From the NCBI RefSeq assembly GCF_004123675.1, contig NZ_CP035424.1, positions 1 to 44,085 of the forward strand: a DNA stretch of 44,085 nt. The letters run 5' to 3'. Position 1 is the stretch's first letter. Every line of letters begins with the position of its first letter. The translations under genes and the position numbers were made by a program. The stretch is from Leisingera sp. NJS204. GTDB taxonomy: Bacteria > Pseudomonadota > Alphaproteobacteria > Rhodobacterales > Rhodobacteraceae. Of this stretch, positions 17,598 through 26,567 are shown piece after piece. The notes beneath the pieces are model-generated. The model was not told the DNA's origin and did not search any database. It worked only from the letters and a program-made list of their open reading frames with translations.

Positions 17598-18914
17598 TCA
17601 GCTCCTTGGGATCCGGCCCAGGATCCTGAGGGCGTTCTGTTCGGCGCAGCGGGCGGCTTGCTCCACATAGCCCGGCGCGGTGCCGGGCAGGCGGGCCACA
17701 TGCTGCTCCGCCGCGGGCCGGTGTTCCACCATCAGATCCACCAGCCGGGTGATCCGGTTCAGGACTTCGGCGGGGCGGAAGCCCAGCTCGGTTGCGATGC
17801 GGGCAAAGTGATCCGGTGTCACGTCCGCGGGCTTGCGTTTGCGGCCGCCGATTTTCTGGGCGAAATACTGGTTCACGGCAGGCCAGGGCAGAACCGTTGA
17901 GACATCGTAAAGCGGGGCAAGTTCAACCGACGGGCCAAGCCGGTGCAGCATGGAATAATTCTTGGCGTGGGCGTCGGTGTTGGCCACCAGGATGTTGAAG
18001 GCGAACTGGTCAAACAGGGTGAGAACGTCCTGTGGTTCAAGATGCCCGGCGGCGGTGAACAGATCGGCAAGGGTGAAACCCGGCACCGATCCGGCCTCAT
18101 ACTTGCGCCCCGGCGGCGTGGCGGTGGCCTGGGCAAAATCCTCCTGATGCAGGCGCTGGATATGTCCGGCGGCGGACAAATGCCTGTCATAGCGCAGGAC
18201 GCAAATGGCCGAGCGGGCCCCCAGGGCGAGGGAGGCCGCCTGCGCGGCGGGGATGCCGGTTTTTTGCGCAAGGGTCAGGCAGTAAAGCTCATTTTCAACG
18301 ATGCCCGGCAACCGCGGATTGTCCGGCTTGAGGATGACGGTGGAGGGGGCGCCGTTTCTGGGAATGGCCAGCCTGCTGCCGTCTTCTGGCAGCTGCAGCA
18401 CCGGGCGGCCGCCGGCGTCCAGAACGGCGAGGGCGGATTTCTGCTGCCCGCCGGCCAGCGACAGGCGGACACCATCGGCACCGGCCAGGAAAGGCCGCTG
18501 GGCCAGGTCGTTGAAATGCGCCTGCAGCGCGTCTTCGGGGCAAGAGGTGCGGTAGTAATCTGTCAGCAGGACATAGTCCCACTGGTCCGGCAGGGAGGGG
18601 CTGTCAAAGGACAGCGCCCCGGCAGTGTCGCCGCCGATTTCGCGCAGCAGGGCAACCGCATCTGTTTTCGACAGGCCAAGGGACCGGCTGAGGGTTTCCA
18701 GCTGCTGTTCTTCGGGCAGCAGGTTTGCCAGCCAGGGGGCCACGATCCGGTTCGGAAACGGATCAGGCTGCAGCGGCATCAGCACCGAGATGGGGAAGGC
18801 GCGGGGGGTGTTTATCCATTCCGGCGTATAGGCAAACCCTGTGCTGCCGTCGTCATGCACCGCGACGCTGCCAACCAGAAACTGTGCATAAAAAACCGGA
18901 ACCTGAAGGGTCAT
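17598..18914 (-). CDS. hipA: HipA-family serine/threonine kinase toxin
   Basis: 438 residues, the usual HipA length. It has the glycine-rich loop LSLAGGQQKSAL (151-162), HQEDF (256-260), the catalytic loop ANTDAHAKN (311-319, with Asp313 and Asn319) and the metal-binding DVS motif in APLYDVST (333-340), so it looks catalytically intact. HipA kinases phosphorylate an aminoacyl-tRNA synthetase and cause growth arrest when free of HipB. Its ATG overlaps the hipB stop by four bases. On a plasmid the pair probably aids stability. Confidence 0.88.
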   Translation of the reverse strand: MTLQVPVFYAQFLVGSVAVHDDGSTGFAYTPEWINTPRAFPISVLMPLQPDPFPNRIVAPWLANLLPEEQQLETLSRSLGLSKTDAVALLREIGGDTAGALSFDSPSLPDQWDYVLLTDYYRTSCPEDALQAHFNDLAQRPFLAGADGVRLSLAGGQQKSALAVLDAGGRPVLQLPEDGSRLAIPRNGAPSTVILKPDNPRLPGIVENELYCLTLAQKTGIPAAQAASLALGARSAICVLRYDRHLSAAGHIQRLHQEDFAQATATPPGRKYEAGSVPGFTLADLFTAAGHLEPQDVLTLFDQFAFNILVANTDAHAKNYSMLHRLGPSVELAPLYDVSTVLPWPAVNQYFAQKIGGRKRKPADVTPDHFARIATELGFRPAEVLNRITRLVDLMVEHRPAAEQHVARLPGTAPGYVEQAARCAEQNALRILGRIPRS

Positions 18915-19192
18915 TCCAGGTCTCCAAGGTCGTATCCGCTGGCGGTGCCGCCGTGCGGCGCCGCGTCATGGGGCGTTCCGAACAGCTCGGCCACCGGCAC
19001 GCGCAGGGCCTTGGCGATGCGGTACAGGGTCGACGCCCGCGCGTCGCGGGTGCCGGTTTCGATGGTGGAGAGCGCCGAAACACTGGCCCCGGTCAATTGC
19101 GCAAGCTGGGTCAGGCTGAGCCCCTTGGTCTTGCGGATGCTGCGGATGGACTGGCCGAGGCCGATCAGCTCTGGCTGCTTCTGATCTGTCAT
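18911..19192 (-). CDS. hipB: HipB-like Xre-family antitoxin
   Basis: 93 residues. A lambda-repressor-type helix-turn-helix spans about residues 12-68 (LGQSIRSIRKTKGLSLTQLA, then TGASVSALSTIETG). It is translated first and overlaps hipA, the standard antitoxin-first order. In this family HipB dimers bind operator palindromes and, with HipA, repress the operon; three matching palindromes lie upstream at 19204-19320. Confidence 0.88.
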   Translation of the reverse strand: MTDQKQPELIGLGQSIRSIRKTKGLSLTQLAQLTGASVSALSTIETGTRDARASTLYRIAKALRVPVAELFGTPHDAAPHGGTASGYDLGDLE

Positions 19193-19203
19193 GCGGGCTC
19201 CGG

Positions 19204-19221
19204 TTTATCGAATACGGTAAA
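19204..19221. promoter_or_regulatory. HipB operator palindrome O1
   Basis: TTTATCG-AATA-CGGTAAA, 7-bp arms with one mismatched pair, 12 bp upstream of the hipB ATG. It shares the TTTACCG-N4-CGGTAAA pattern of the two other sites. Confidence 0.7.
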
Positions 19222-19253
19222 TATGCCCTATCGCCGGAGCTGAATCAACAGAT

Positions 19254-19271
19254 TTTACCGTTTTCGATAAA
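19254..19271. promoter_or_regulatory. HipB operator palindrome O2
   Basis: TTTACCG-TTTT-CGATAAA, one mismatched pair; starts 50 bp from the first site. Confidence 0.7.
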
Positions 19272-19302
19272 TTTCGATTGCGAACGGGGGACTCTCAAGA
19301 AA

Positions 19303-19320
19303 TTTACCGAATACGGTAAA
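19303..19320. promoter_or_regulatory. HipB operator palindrome O3
   Basis: TTTACCG-AATA-CGGTAAA, a perfect 7-4-7 palindrome, 49 bp from the second site and just beyond the stop of the DUF2218 gene. Confidence 0.7.
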
Positions 19321-19322
19321 GA

Positions 19323-19634
19323 TCAGGCCGGGGCTGTCGCGGATTGCCAGGTCATGTTTTTGAACTCTTCACGAAAGGCAAAACGGGCGAGGTGATTGTC
19401 GATGATCTGCCGCGCATGATCGAGCTCCTCGGGGGTCGGGGCGGTGACTTTGGCGGTCAGATCCTGACCGGTTGCATGCAGGGTTGCGGGCCCCATTCCC
19501 AGCGCCACGGTGCCCTGGCCGATTTCATCGGCGGTGTCGAACTGCACCTCGACCTTATGGGAGAAATGCTTGCAAAGCTGCTGCAGGTATTTTGCCCCGT
19601 TCGGGGTGTCAAAGCGGCCGGTGTCGGTGAGCAT
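19323..19634 (-). CDS. DUF2218 domain protein
   Basis: 103 residues from ATG 19634; a TTG at 19640 is also in frame. The conserved start DTGRFDTPNGAKYLQQLCKH followed by HKVEVQFD and the C-terminal HLARFAFREEF are typical of DUF2218, a small family of unknown function often found alone or next to siderophore-interacting proteins. It reads towards the hipB operator region, so transcription through it would enter the hipBA control region. Confidence 0.75.
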   Translation of the reverse strand: MLTDTGRFDTPNGAKYLQQLCKHFSHKVEVQFDTADEIGQGTVALGMGPATLHATGQDLTAKVTAPTPEELDHARQIIDNHLARFAFREEFKNMTWQSATAPA

Positions 19635-19693
19635 TCCCAAATTCCCTACTGTTTTACTAAGCTAAGAGCAATGTAGTGAATCGCCGCGGCGCC

Positions 19694-19737
19694 GCAACCC
19701 GCAAACACAGGCTCCGGCTAAGGGTTTTTGCGGTTGC
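19694..19737. repeat. Hairpin at the left edge of the mobile island
   Basis: GCAACCCGCAAA (19694-19705) pairs with TTTGCGGTTGC (19727-19737) with one bulged base. It lies just outside the 44-bp inverted repeat and may be a terminator or an element-end structure. Confidence 0.45.
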
Positions 19738-19744
19738 ACTTTTT

Positions 19745-19788
19745 GGCCAAACCGCCCGAAGCGTGCACAGATGAGGACTATGAGGAAC
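19745..19788 (+). repeat. Left 44-bp inverted repeat of the island
   Basis: Runs from GGCC to GAGGAAC with core CGTGCACAGATG. Its reverse complement matches 31731-31774 at about 36 of 44 positions without gaps; similarity stops at both ends. Confidence 0.75.
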
Positions 19789-19864
19789 AAGAGTGGAACG
19801 AGAGCGCGCTTGACGGTTTTCTGATTCCTCGGGAAGTTCACGCTTTTGGTCAAGGGGCACTCGG

Positions 19865-22040
19865 ATGGAGCGAGAAGAGCTGAAAGCGTGGAGCCTCTCG
19901 TTTGGCGAATTGGATTTTGTGCAGGGATACCGGCGCGCGCTGCGCGCGGGCTTGGCGCTTCAGCTGGTTCATTTTCGCAGTTGCGGTATTTTCCTGAGGC
20001 ATTGCAAGAAATCGCTAGCGAGCGCATCCAATATGCCGAGGAACAGTTGGACGCCCATGTTCATCTATACGATCTGCAATCAGACGCTGCCCGCCTTCAC
20101 CGCCTTGATATTCTGCGCCATCTCGGGTTTCGGCGGGCGAAAGAGCGAGATCGCGCGAAGCTGCATTCTGTGCTTGTTCTGGAAAGCTCAAGAACAGGCC
20201 CGGCCATTGAACCTCCCATTGATTTTGGATTCCGATGGGCGTCGCAGAACGCGATATTCGAACCCTCGCGGAAGATCATGGAGCGCTCCGTTCGCTCCGC
20301 GCTGCATGCACTCCAGGCAGGGTTTCTGACAGAAGTCTCGGGCAAAGTTTCAAAGAAAACCAAAGTGGCGTTGGAAGAATGTCTTGCTGATCCACGCTGC
20401 AATCATGGGTCTCTGCGGCTGAAGGATGATGTTGGGGCCGCGACGCCGGATAAAGTTCTGGAGGCAGCAGACCGGCTGGCCTTTATAGAGGATCTTGATC
20501 TTCCATTTGGTGTAACAGATCGCGTCGATCCGTCCTGATTCAAGCACTTTGCGGCCGTGTTGAAGGTGAAACGGCCTATGAAATGCGCCGTCATACCCAG
20601 CAGAAACGGATCGGGCTTCTGGTCCTATGAATAATGTCTCTCAAATCGCACCTCATTGATCGGCTGGTGGACTTGTTGATTGATGTCGTGCACCGGATCG
20701 GGACGAAATTCCGGCGCAAGGTGATCGGCAAAATTGCCGCCGACATCGAGAAGGTACACGGCAAGGAACGATTGCTGGTTGATATCGCCACAGCTGCGAT
20801 GATGACCCCGAATGGCAGGGTCTCGGATGTGATCTTTCCTGTTGCGGGTGCTGCGAAACTGAAAGCGATCATCGACCAGCACCGTGCAAAGGGTACACTG
20901 GATGCGCGGATTCAGATGGAAATGCGGGGATCCTGGGCCAGCCATTACCGCCGAATGCTGCCTTGTCTGTTAACGGTGCTGAATTTCCATTCGAACAATG
21001 AAAGCTGGCGCCCGATCCTTGATGCACTGTCTTTGCTCGCTCGCCTGAACGAAGAAGGGCGACGCATCGCTCCGGCATCATTGGCTCCCGAGGGGTCCAT
21101 CCCGCGCAAATGGCGTGACACCGTTTTTGATCACCGGAGCCGGTTGAATGTCATTTCCTACGAACTCTGTGTCCTGACGCAATTGCGGGACCGTATCCGG
21201 GCGAAGGAAATCTGGGTCGAAGGCGCGGACCGCTATCGCAATCCGAATGACGACTTGCCAAAGGACTTCTCAGAAATGCGTGCGGCTTACTATGCCGGGT
21301 TGAAGCCCACCCAGGATGCGCGGGAGTTTACCAGCTCAGTCCGTGAGCAATTGGAACACGAGCTGCGCGAACTGAATGCGACTTTGCCTTCCAATGACCT
21401 GGTTCGGCTTCGATGGTCTGGCCAAAACCGGATTTGCGTCACGCCATATGCACCAGCGCCTGAACCGCACGGTCTCCTTTCAATGAAAGCTGAAATCGGT
21501 AGACGGTGGCCGATGACGGGCCTGCTGGATGCGCTAAAAGAGACTGCGCTGGATACCGGGTTTCTGGACGCCTTTGAAACCTCAGCGAGCCGTGAGGCGC
21601 TTGACCGCATAGTCAGAGACCAGCGTTTGTGTCTGTACGGTCCGGGCACCAATGCCGGTTTGAAACGAGTGGCCGCCGGGGTGCCTGGGATCAGCTAAGA
21701 TGAACTCTTGCACATTCGCCGCCGGTATATTGACCCGGCCTCGCTTCGGGCTGCAGCGGCAAAGGTTGCGGATGCCACTTTGGCGGTTCGGAATCCGGTC
21801 GTATGGGGTGATGCAGGAACTGCCTGCGCGGCAGTTTCTACCAAATTCGGAGCCTGGGACTGGAATCTGATGACAGAATGGCACGCTCGGTATGGTGGGC
21901 GGGGCGTCATGAGCTATTGGCATGTCGAGCGTCAGGCGACCTGTGTCTACTCCCAATTGAAGCGGTGTTCATCCTCGGAAGTGGCGGCCATGATTGAAGG
22001 CGTCTTCCGGCACTGTACGGCTATGGAGATTCGGAGAAAG
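19865..22040 (+). pseudogene. tnpA: Tn3-family transposase, degenerate 5' two thirds
   Basis: Homologous to the intact transposase at 28353-31241 from its start (MEREELKAWSLSFGELD against [17 protein letters not shown]) to [10 protein letters not shown], where an IS3-family element cuts it off. Frame is lost near 19965, a TGA replaces the expected Trp codon at about 20536, further shifts occur between 20540 and 20640, and another stop lies at 21696-21698. The last ~270 codons, with the C-terminal part of the catalytic domain, are absent, so it cannot make an active enzyme. The stretch from about 20650 to 21245 is almost identical to the intact copy whereas both sides are clearly diverged. Confidence 0.85.
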
Positions 22041-22080
22041 TGGAGTTTGACCCAATTTCCGGACAGTTTGATTATTGATC

Positions 22081-23075
22081 CTATGCGGCAATTCTCCAAG
22101 TCATGGTTTCGTATGCTTGCGCGGGTGTTTGGCAGCCGATGGCGGAATGACGCCGTTGGCGATTGTAGAAGACCTCTATGTATTCGAAGATCGCAGCCTT
22201 TGCCTGGGCACGCGTTTTGAAGCGCTCCCGGTGGACCAGTTCCTTTTTCAGGGACGCAAAGAAACTCTCCATCGGTGCGTTCTGCGCCTTCAAATGGTCC
22301 CCCAGACCATTTGATCCGCTGGCGCGGACCAGCTTGAACTCCAGGCATTCTCCGGTGCGGCTCATGGATTGCGTGATGCGTGCCGCCCTAAGCAACTTGC
22401 GGTATTCTCCGCCTGCATATTGCACGCCGCGGTCGCCATGGCGGATGAGCCCTGGTACCGGGCCACGGCGCCCAAGGGCCATGTTCAAGGCATCACAGCA
22501 CAGTTCCGATCGCAGATGATCGTCCATGGCCCAGCCCACGATTTCACGCGTGGCATTCGACCATTGTTCTCGAACCAATGGCGAACAAGGTCTCATTCCT
22601 TGATGGCAGCCACGTAGAGCCAGCCTTCAGCGGTGTCGGCATAAGTGATGTCAGCGAGCCGAACACGGTTCGGAACGGTGCAATCGAACTGTTGCTCCAA
22701 CAGATTTGGTGAGGGTTTGAGGCTGTGATTGCTGTCTGTGGTGCGCCGCTTTCGACGCTTGTACAGGCACGGTGAGACATTGTTTTCACGCATTATTCTG
22801 GCCACGCGCCGCTCCGAAACGTCCTCGCCATCGGCTTTCAGATCCTGGTGGCCCCGCTTTGCCCCATATCGTTTTTTGCTTTGAGTAAACGCCGCTTTGA
22901 TCTTTGGCAGCAACGCGGCGTCCCGGGTGTCCCGCAGCTTTTGCCGCTGATCCCGGGCAGGTTGCGGCTGGACAAAGCCGTAAAACCAGCTGCGCGTAAC
23001 GCCAGCAATGCGACAGAGCTGAGCGATCGGCTAAACAGTCTTGCGGGCAGCGACAAATGCATGTTTCGCGTTCAT
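22081..23075 (-). pseudogene. IS3-family orfB (DDE transposase), broken
   Basis: Begins MNAKHAFVAARKTV and hits an in-frame TAG at 23031-23033. The frame then continues as PIAQLCRIAGVTRSWFYGF through RYGAKRGHQDLKADG and LADITYADTAEGWLYVAAIKE to 22593, where a shift is needed to reach REIVGWAMDDH. The DDE residues lie in ADITYAD, RHGDRGVQYA and APMESFFASLKKEL. At least one nonsense and one frameshift mutation, so not functional. Confidence 0.85.
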
Positions 23076-23368
23076 GTCTTCGCTGTCCTTGAGGCGAAAA
23101 AAGCGGAAGCCTTGTGGAGGATCCCATTTTCCAGCTTCAAACGTTTGTTTTCCTTCCGCAGACGATCCAGTTCCGCTGCATCCGCCTGCTGCCTGCGCAG
23201 CGCCGCCATTGATCCTGCCGCTTCGGCCTCCGAGTGCCAGGTCTTCAGCTGGGAACTCGTCACACCCAGTTCCCTGGCCACGCCACATTGTGTGGCACCA
23301 GGCTTATAAAGCCGGCCAACAGCTGCGGCTTTGAATTCATCTGTGAACGTTCGTCTCGATTGTCCCAT
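23072..23368 (-). CDS. IS3-family orfA (helix-turn-helix protein)
   Basis: 98 residues from ATG 23368 with AAGGAG upstream. MGQSRRTFTDEFKAAAVGRL and ATQCGVARELGVTSSQLKTW are the typical HTH_Tnp_1 domain, followed by a leucine-zipper-like LDRLRKENKRLKLENGIL. It overlaps the start of orfB, as usual for IS3 elements that fuse A and B by ribosomal frameshifting. With orfB broken it is probably a relic. Confidence 0.85.
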   Translation of the reverse strand: MGQSRRTFTDEFKAAAVGRLYKPGATQCGVARELGVTSSQLKTWHSEAEAAGSMAALRRQQADAAELDRLRKENKRLKLENGILHKASAFFASRTAKT

Positions 23369-23469
23369 TCCATGCTCCTTCCGTGGACAGGGGTAAATTA
23401 CCACGGTGTCCGGGAACAGGGACGAAGTTCATCTCTTTGAATCCGCCGCACTATGAACGAACGGCGGCT

Positions 23470-24030
23470 TCAGGTCTCGTCATCAGCGAGCGCCCGGTAG
23501 ACGGTCATTCTTGAAACGCCAAGATCACGAGCGATCTCGGCTTTTGCGGTGCCCTCACTCGCCAATCGCCGGATTTCCTCATCATCAACGGATTTCCGCC
23601 TCCCCTTGTAAACACCCTTACCCTTGGCGGCTTCGATTCCAGCTCGCTGCCGGTCACGGATGAACTTGAGTTCCATGTCGGCCACCATTCCGAGCACAGT
23701 TATTACCATTCGACCCATGTCACCGGCAGTGGTGACTTCAGGTTCCAGTACACGAAGAGAAGCGCCCTTGGCGTCCAGCTCGTGTACCAGGTTCAAAACA
23801 TCACGGGTGGAACGGCCGAGGCGATCCAGGCGGTGGACAACCAACTCATCACCTTCACGAAGAAACTCCATCACCGTCGCCAGCTCGGAACGATCATCGC
23901 GGGACGCACCGGATACCGTTTCCGAGCGGATGACCTCACAGCCGGCTGCCTTCAGCTTGGCTTTCTGGATATCGAGGTCCTGACTTGATGAACTGACGCG
24001 AGCATATCCGATCTTTGGTATAGTATTCTG
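23470..24030 (-). pseudogene. Serine resolvase (TniR-like), start codon lost by frameshift
   Basis: The frame reads IGYARVSSSSQDLDIQ (catalytic Ser in the first YARVS) through VVHRLDRLGRSTRDVLNLV and GMVADMELKFIRDRQRAGIE to a C-terminal helix-turn-helix AEIARDLGVSRMTVYRAL, a complete resolvase of about 185 residues. It is open up to 24030 but has no ATG, GTG or TTG before the TGA at 24031-24033. One base upstream in the other frame, GTG ACA GAA TAC TAT ACC would give VTEYYT joined to KIGYARVS if one A of the AAA near 24015 were removed. So a 1-bp insertion seems to have cut off the start; an internal GTG at 23874 would drop the catalytic serine. Confidence 0.7.
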
Positions 24031-24035
24031 TCACA

Positions 24036-24141
24036 TTAGGGTGGCTTGGACCCTGTTACTGTAACAATTGTCCATTGGCCACTCATTTGTGACGTTTGGG
24101 CGTTGTGACCTTCAGCGTTGAATGGCGTAGTTTAAATTGCG
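24036..24141. other. Gap upstream of the resolvase, possible res site
   Basis: Contains TTACTGTAACAATTG near 24056-24070 and two direct TTGTGAC heptamers. Resolvase recombination sites usually lie just upstream of the resolvase gene; none can be defined firmly here. Confidence 0.25.
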
Positions 24142-24957
24142 TTATGTGGCACCAATGACGAGTGTCGACCGCGCAGCTTCGACCACTTCGTCTGTGACGA
24201 GGGACAACTCGTTGATTTTAAGGATACGCTCAATCTGAACGAACAGCCTGTGCAGAAGACGGAAATTTCCACCGGTTATTCGGGCGATGGATGCGACGGC
24301 CTGATGGTCGGTGAAGTCTGCGTCGTCGAGCGTCATGCCCAGTTTCCGCCAATGCCGTGTGAGGACGAAGGTCAGTTCATCACCTTGGAGCGGACGGTAA
24401 TGGTGAGCAAAACCGATGCGGCTATAAAATTGGGGATAGCGTTCGAGGCGTTTTTCCAACCCCGGCATACCGATCAGAATAACACCGATGCCTGTGCGGT
24501 CGAATAAGTCCCGGACATGCTCCAACGCTTGGGCTGATAATCTTTCAGCTTTATCAATGACCAGTAGCTGGATCAGATCAGGCCCCTTGCCATCAGGCAG
24601 CCTACGTTCCGGATGTTGCGCCAGTTCGATACATCCTTCAATGTGGGTCATCAGTCTGCTCAGATTATCGCGGGTTTGGCGCGCTGGCTCACTGACCATC
24701 GGCGTGTAGAACGCAGCGCGCGACTGTGCGAGGGCTTTATAGGCGATCATGTCCGATCGATCACGCGGTCCCCAGATGTCCAACAGGGGGCCAGCCTTGT
24801 CCCACTTTGCATGTCGTTGGGTCGAGACTGTTTTTCCCACGCCTGCCGGACCAAAACAAATACCGATATATCGGTGTTTTCGCACGGCCGTCACAAACTC
24901 GACGAAGCGCCGGTGCTCTTTGGTGGCAATGAAGTTGCCCATGCGATGCCCGGTCAT
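24142..24957 (-). CDS. tniB: TniB-like AAA ATPase of a transposon
   Basis: 271 residues. Walker A GPAGVGKT at 36-43; Walker B LLVIDKAERL at 131-140, in which the usual Glu after Asp135 is Lys136 (AAA instead of GAA), expected to impair ATP hydrolysis. TniB/TnsC-type ATPases select and mark the target for the TniA transposase. It follows tniA by two bases on the same strand and lacks any tniQ partner. The frame is otherwise intact. Confidence 0.8.
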   Translation of the reverse strand: MTGHRMGNFIATKEHRRFVEFVTAVRKHRYIGICFGPAGVGKTVSTQRHAKWDKAGPLLDIWGPRDRSDMIAYKALAQSRAAFYTPMVSEPARQTRDNLSRLMTHIEGCIELAQHPERRLPDGKGPDLIQLLVIDKAERLSAQALEHVRDLFDRTGIGVILIGMPGLEKRLERYPQFYSRIGFAHHYRPLQGDELTFVLTRHWRKLGMTLDDADFTDHQAVASIARITGGNFRLLHRLFVQIERILKINELSLVTDEVVEAARSTLVIGAT

Positions 24958-24959
24958 AG

Positions 24960-26374
24960 TCAGTCACCCTCTTCATAAATGCGCAGCCGATTGGGTTGTT
25001 TGATAACTCTCTTTGTGGCAGGCGACCTGCGCCTGGCCCGTTCGGGCAGATACTCAGAAATGGCCCCAACCCGGTCCTTGATTTGGTGGCGCAGGGCGCG
25101 CCGGTGAGCGGATCGTGCGGTTTGTATGTCTTTGAGGGAAACGCTTTCAGTTTCGTGGTCCGGGCTGATTGCGCGACAGAGAAAGCGGTTTTGGTGAAAC
25201 ACCCGGATCTCGGTGAGGTCGCGGGGATCGTAGCGAATGGTTACGGTCTCACTGACATATGGTGCCAGGATTGGGCTCATGAACCGCAAGCCCTGAAAGT
25301 GGACCCCATCGCGCCGAACGACACGCGGTTTGGCTACCATGACCAGCAACAAGTCGAGGTCATCGAGGCTGTCCGGCATCTGCGGCAGCCAGCCGTCACC
25401 GCGCCATGACGCCACCGGGGCCTGACCCGTTTCGCTATGAACACGGGTGTTGTAGGTGGCAATGAACCAGTCGCCGATGGCCGTGTCCAGATCGCCAAGT
25501 GACAGCTTTGGTGACGTCGAAGGCTTGCCGTTCGCCAGATGCCCACGCAGTTCGGGAAGCACTTCCGTGTTGATGGTTCCAAAAAACCGTTCAATCTTTC
25601 CACGCCCCTGAGGTCGTGCCACGGTCGAAAAGGCAATCTGCATCCGCAATGCGGCTGCTGCTTGTTCAAGATGTTCGGATGTAAAATCGCTGCCATGGTC
25701 CACGTAAAGGACATCCGGAATGCCGCAGACGGGCCATTCAGAATTCTGTTTGCGCCAAATGGCCTGCCGTAGCGCGAGAGAGGTGTGCAGCGCTGAAGGT
25801 GCGCCCAGGAAAACCAGATAGCACGCGATAGCACGTGAATAATCGTCCATGATCACGGTAAGCCATGGGCGGGCGGTCGTCCCGTTCGCATCAAGGACTA
25901 GAATGTCGAGCATCGTGTGATCTGCCTGCCAGAGCGCGTTTGGTGCCAGAGCGCGATGCCGATGGATCAACTCGAACCGATCTCGGTAGGCAGCAGCCCC
26001 CTCATGTGCGAGCGTTACCATCCCCGGATCAAGATCACGGATGATGGCGTGGACGGTGCTGTAGGAAGGTGCTCGCCACATCTGAGCGTCTGCAATTGCC
26101 GCAACACGTCGGTGGATCGCTGCGCAAGACAGTCGCGGTTTGCGTAAAGCCAACCCCTCAATCAATTGCACCAGCTCTTTCGGGAATTTGTGCAACTTCG
26201 CATCTGATCGTGCCTGACGCGCCAGACCTTCCATCCCAAGTTTCCGGTAGCGTGCCAGCCACCGTTGCGCTGTCCGGATCGGAACACCTGCGGCCCGTGC
26301 CGCAGTAGCCAAAGACACGCCGTCTTCCAGATGTGGTTAAGAACAGCAAAGCGCCGCATTGCATCGTCCATCAT
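24960..26374 (-). pseudogene. tniA: TniA-like Mu-type DDE transposase with N-terminal frameshift
   Basis: Main frame 24960-26318 (452 residues from a GTG) has a helix-turn-helix N terminus (AARAAGVPIRTAQRWLARYR), an integrase core with WQADHTMLD, YVDHGSDF and GRGKIERFF supplying the D-D-E residues, and a Mu-transposase C-terminal beta domain. Upstream, another frame reads MMDDAMRRFAVLNH from ATG 26374 and should continue into HLEDGVSLATAARA, but one C is missing near 26331-26336. The original gene therefore ran 26374-24960 and now has a 1-bp deletion. Restart at GTG 26318 might still give a nearly whole protein. Confidence 0.75.
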
Positions 26375-26567
26375 TGCCTCCTGGCTGGTGTCCGTAAGAG
26401 GGTCGCTGTGCGGACAGCGTTATCAGCGCCATCCGATTCTAACATTCCTTAAGGAAAACGATTCTCATTTGATTGGTCCGTTGATATTATCACTGAAGGG
26501 GTGTCATGTATTACAGTTCATGCCGTCCGAACCAAAACTCGGCCACTTCCGGCTCAAGGACAGGACT
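26375..26567. other. Divergent gap between tniA and resolvase
   Basis: 193 bp with a CCTTAAGG palindrome near 26447 and GTGTCATGTATTACAGTTCATG near 26502-26523. Likely contains the resolvase promoter and possibly a res site. AAGGA at 26556-26560 is the resolvase ribosome site. Confidence 0.3.

Larger units (their letters stand above)
22041..23431 (-). mobile_element. IS3-family insertion sequence, inactive
   Basis: 1391 bp with imperfect 25-bp terminal inverted repeats ending TG...CA (18 of 25 match): TGGAGTTTGACCC at the left, TGAACTTCGTCCC at the right, both running into CCGGACA. It carries orfA and a broken orfB. The bases flanking it (AAG left, TCT right) show no target duplication, so one side was probably rearranged after insertion. 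Confidence 0.75.

Noticed and set aside
23470..26374. Tn7-like or CRISPR-associated transposon
   Set aside because: A TniA/TniB pair is present, but there is no TniQ, Cas gene or CRISPR array; it fits a Tn402/Tn5053-like module.
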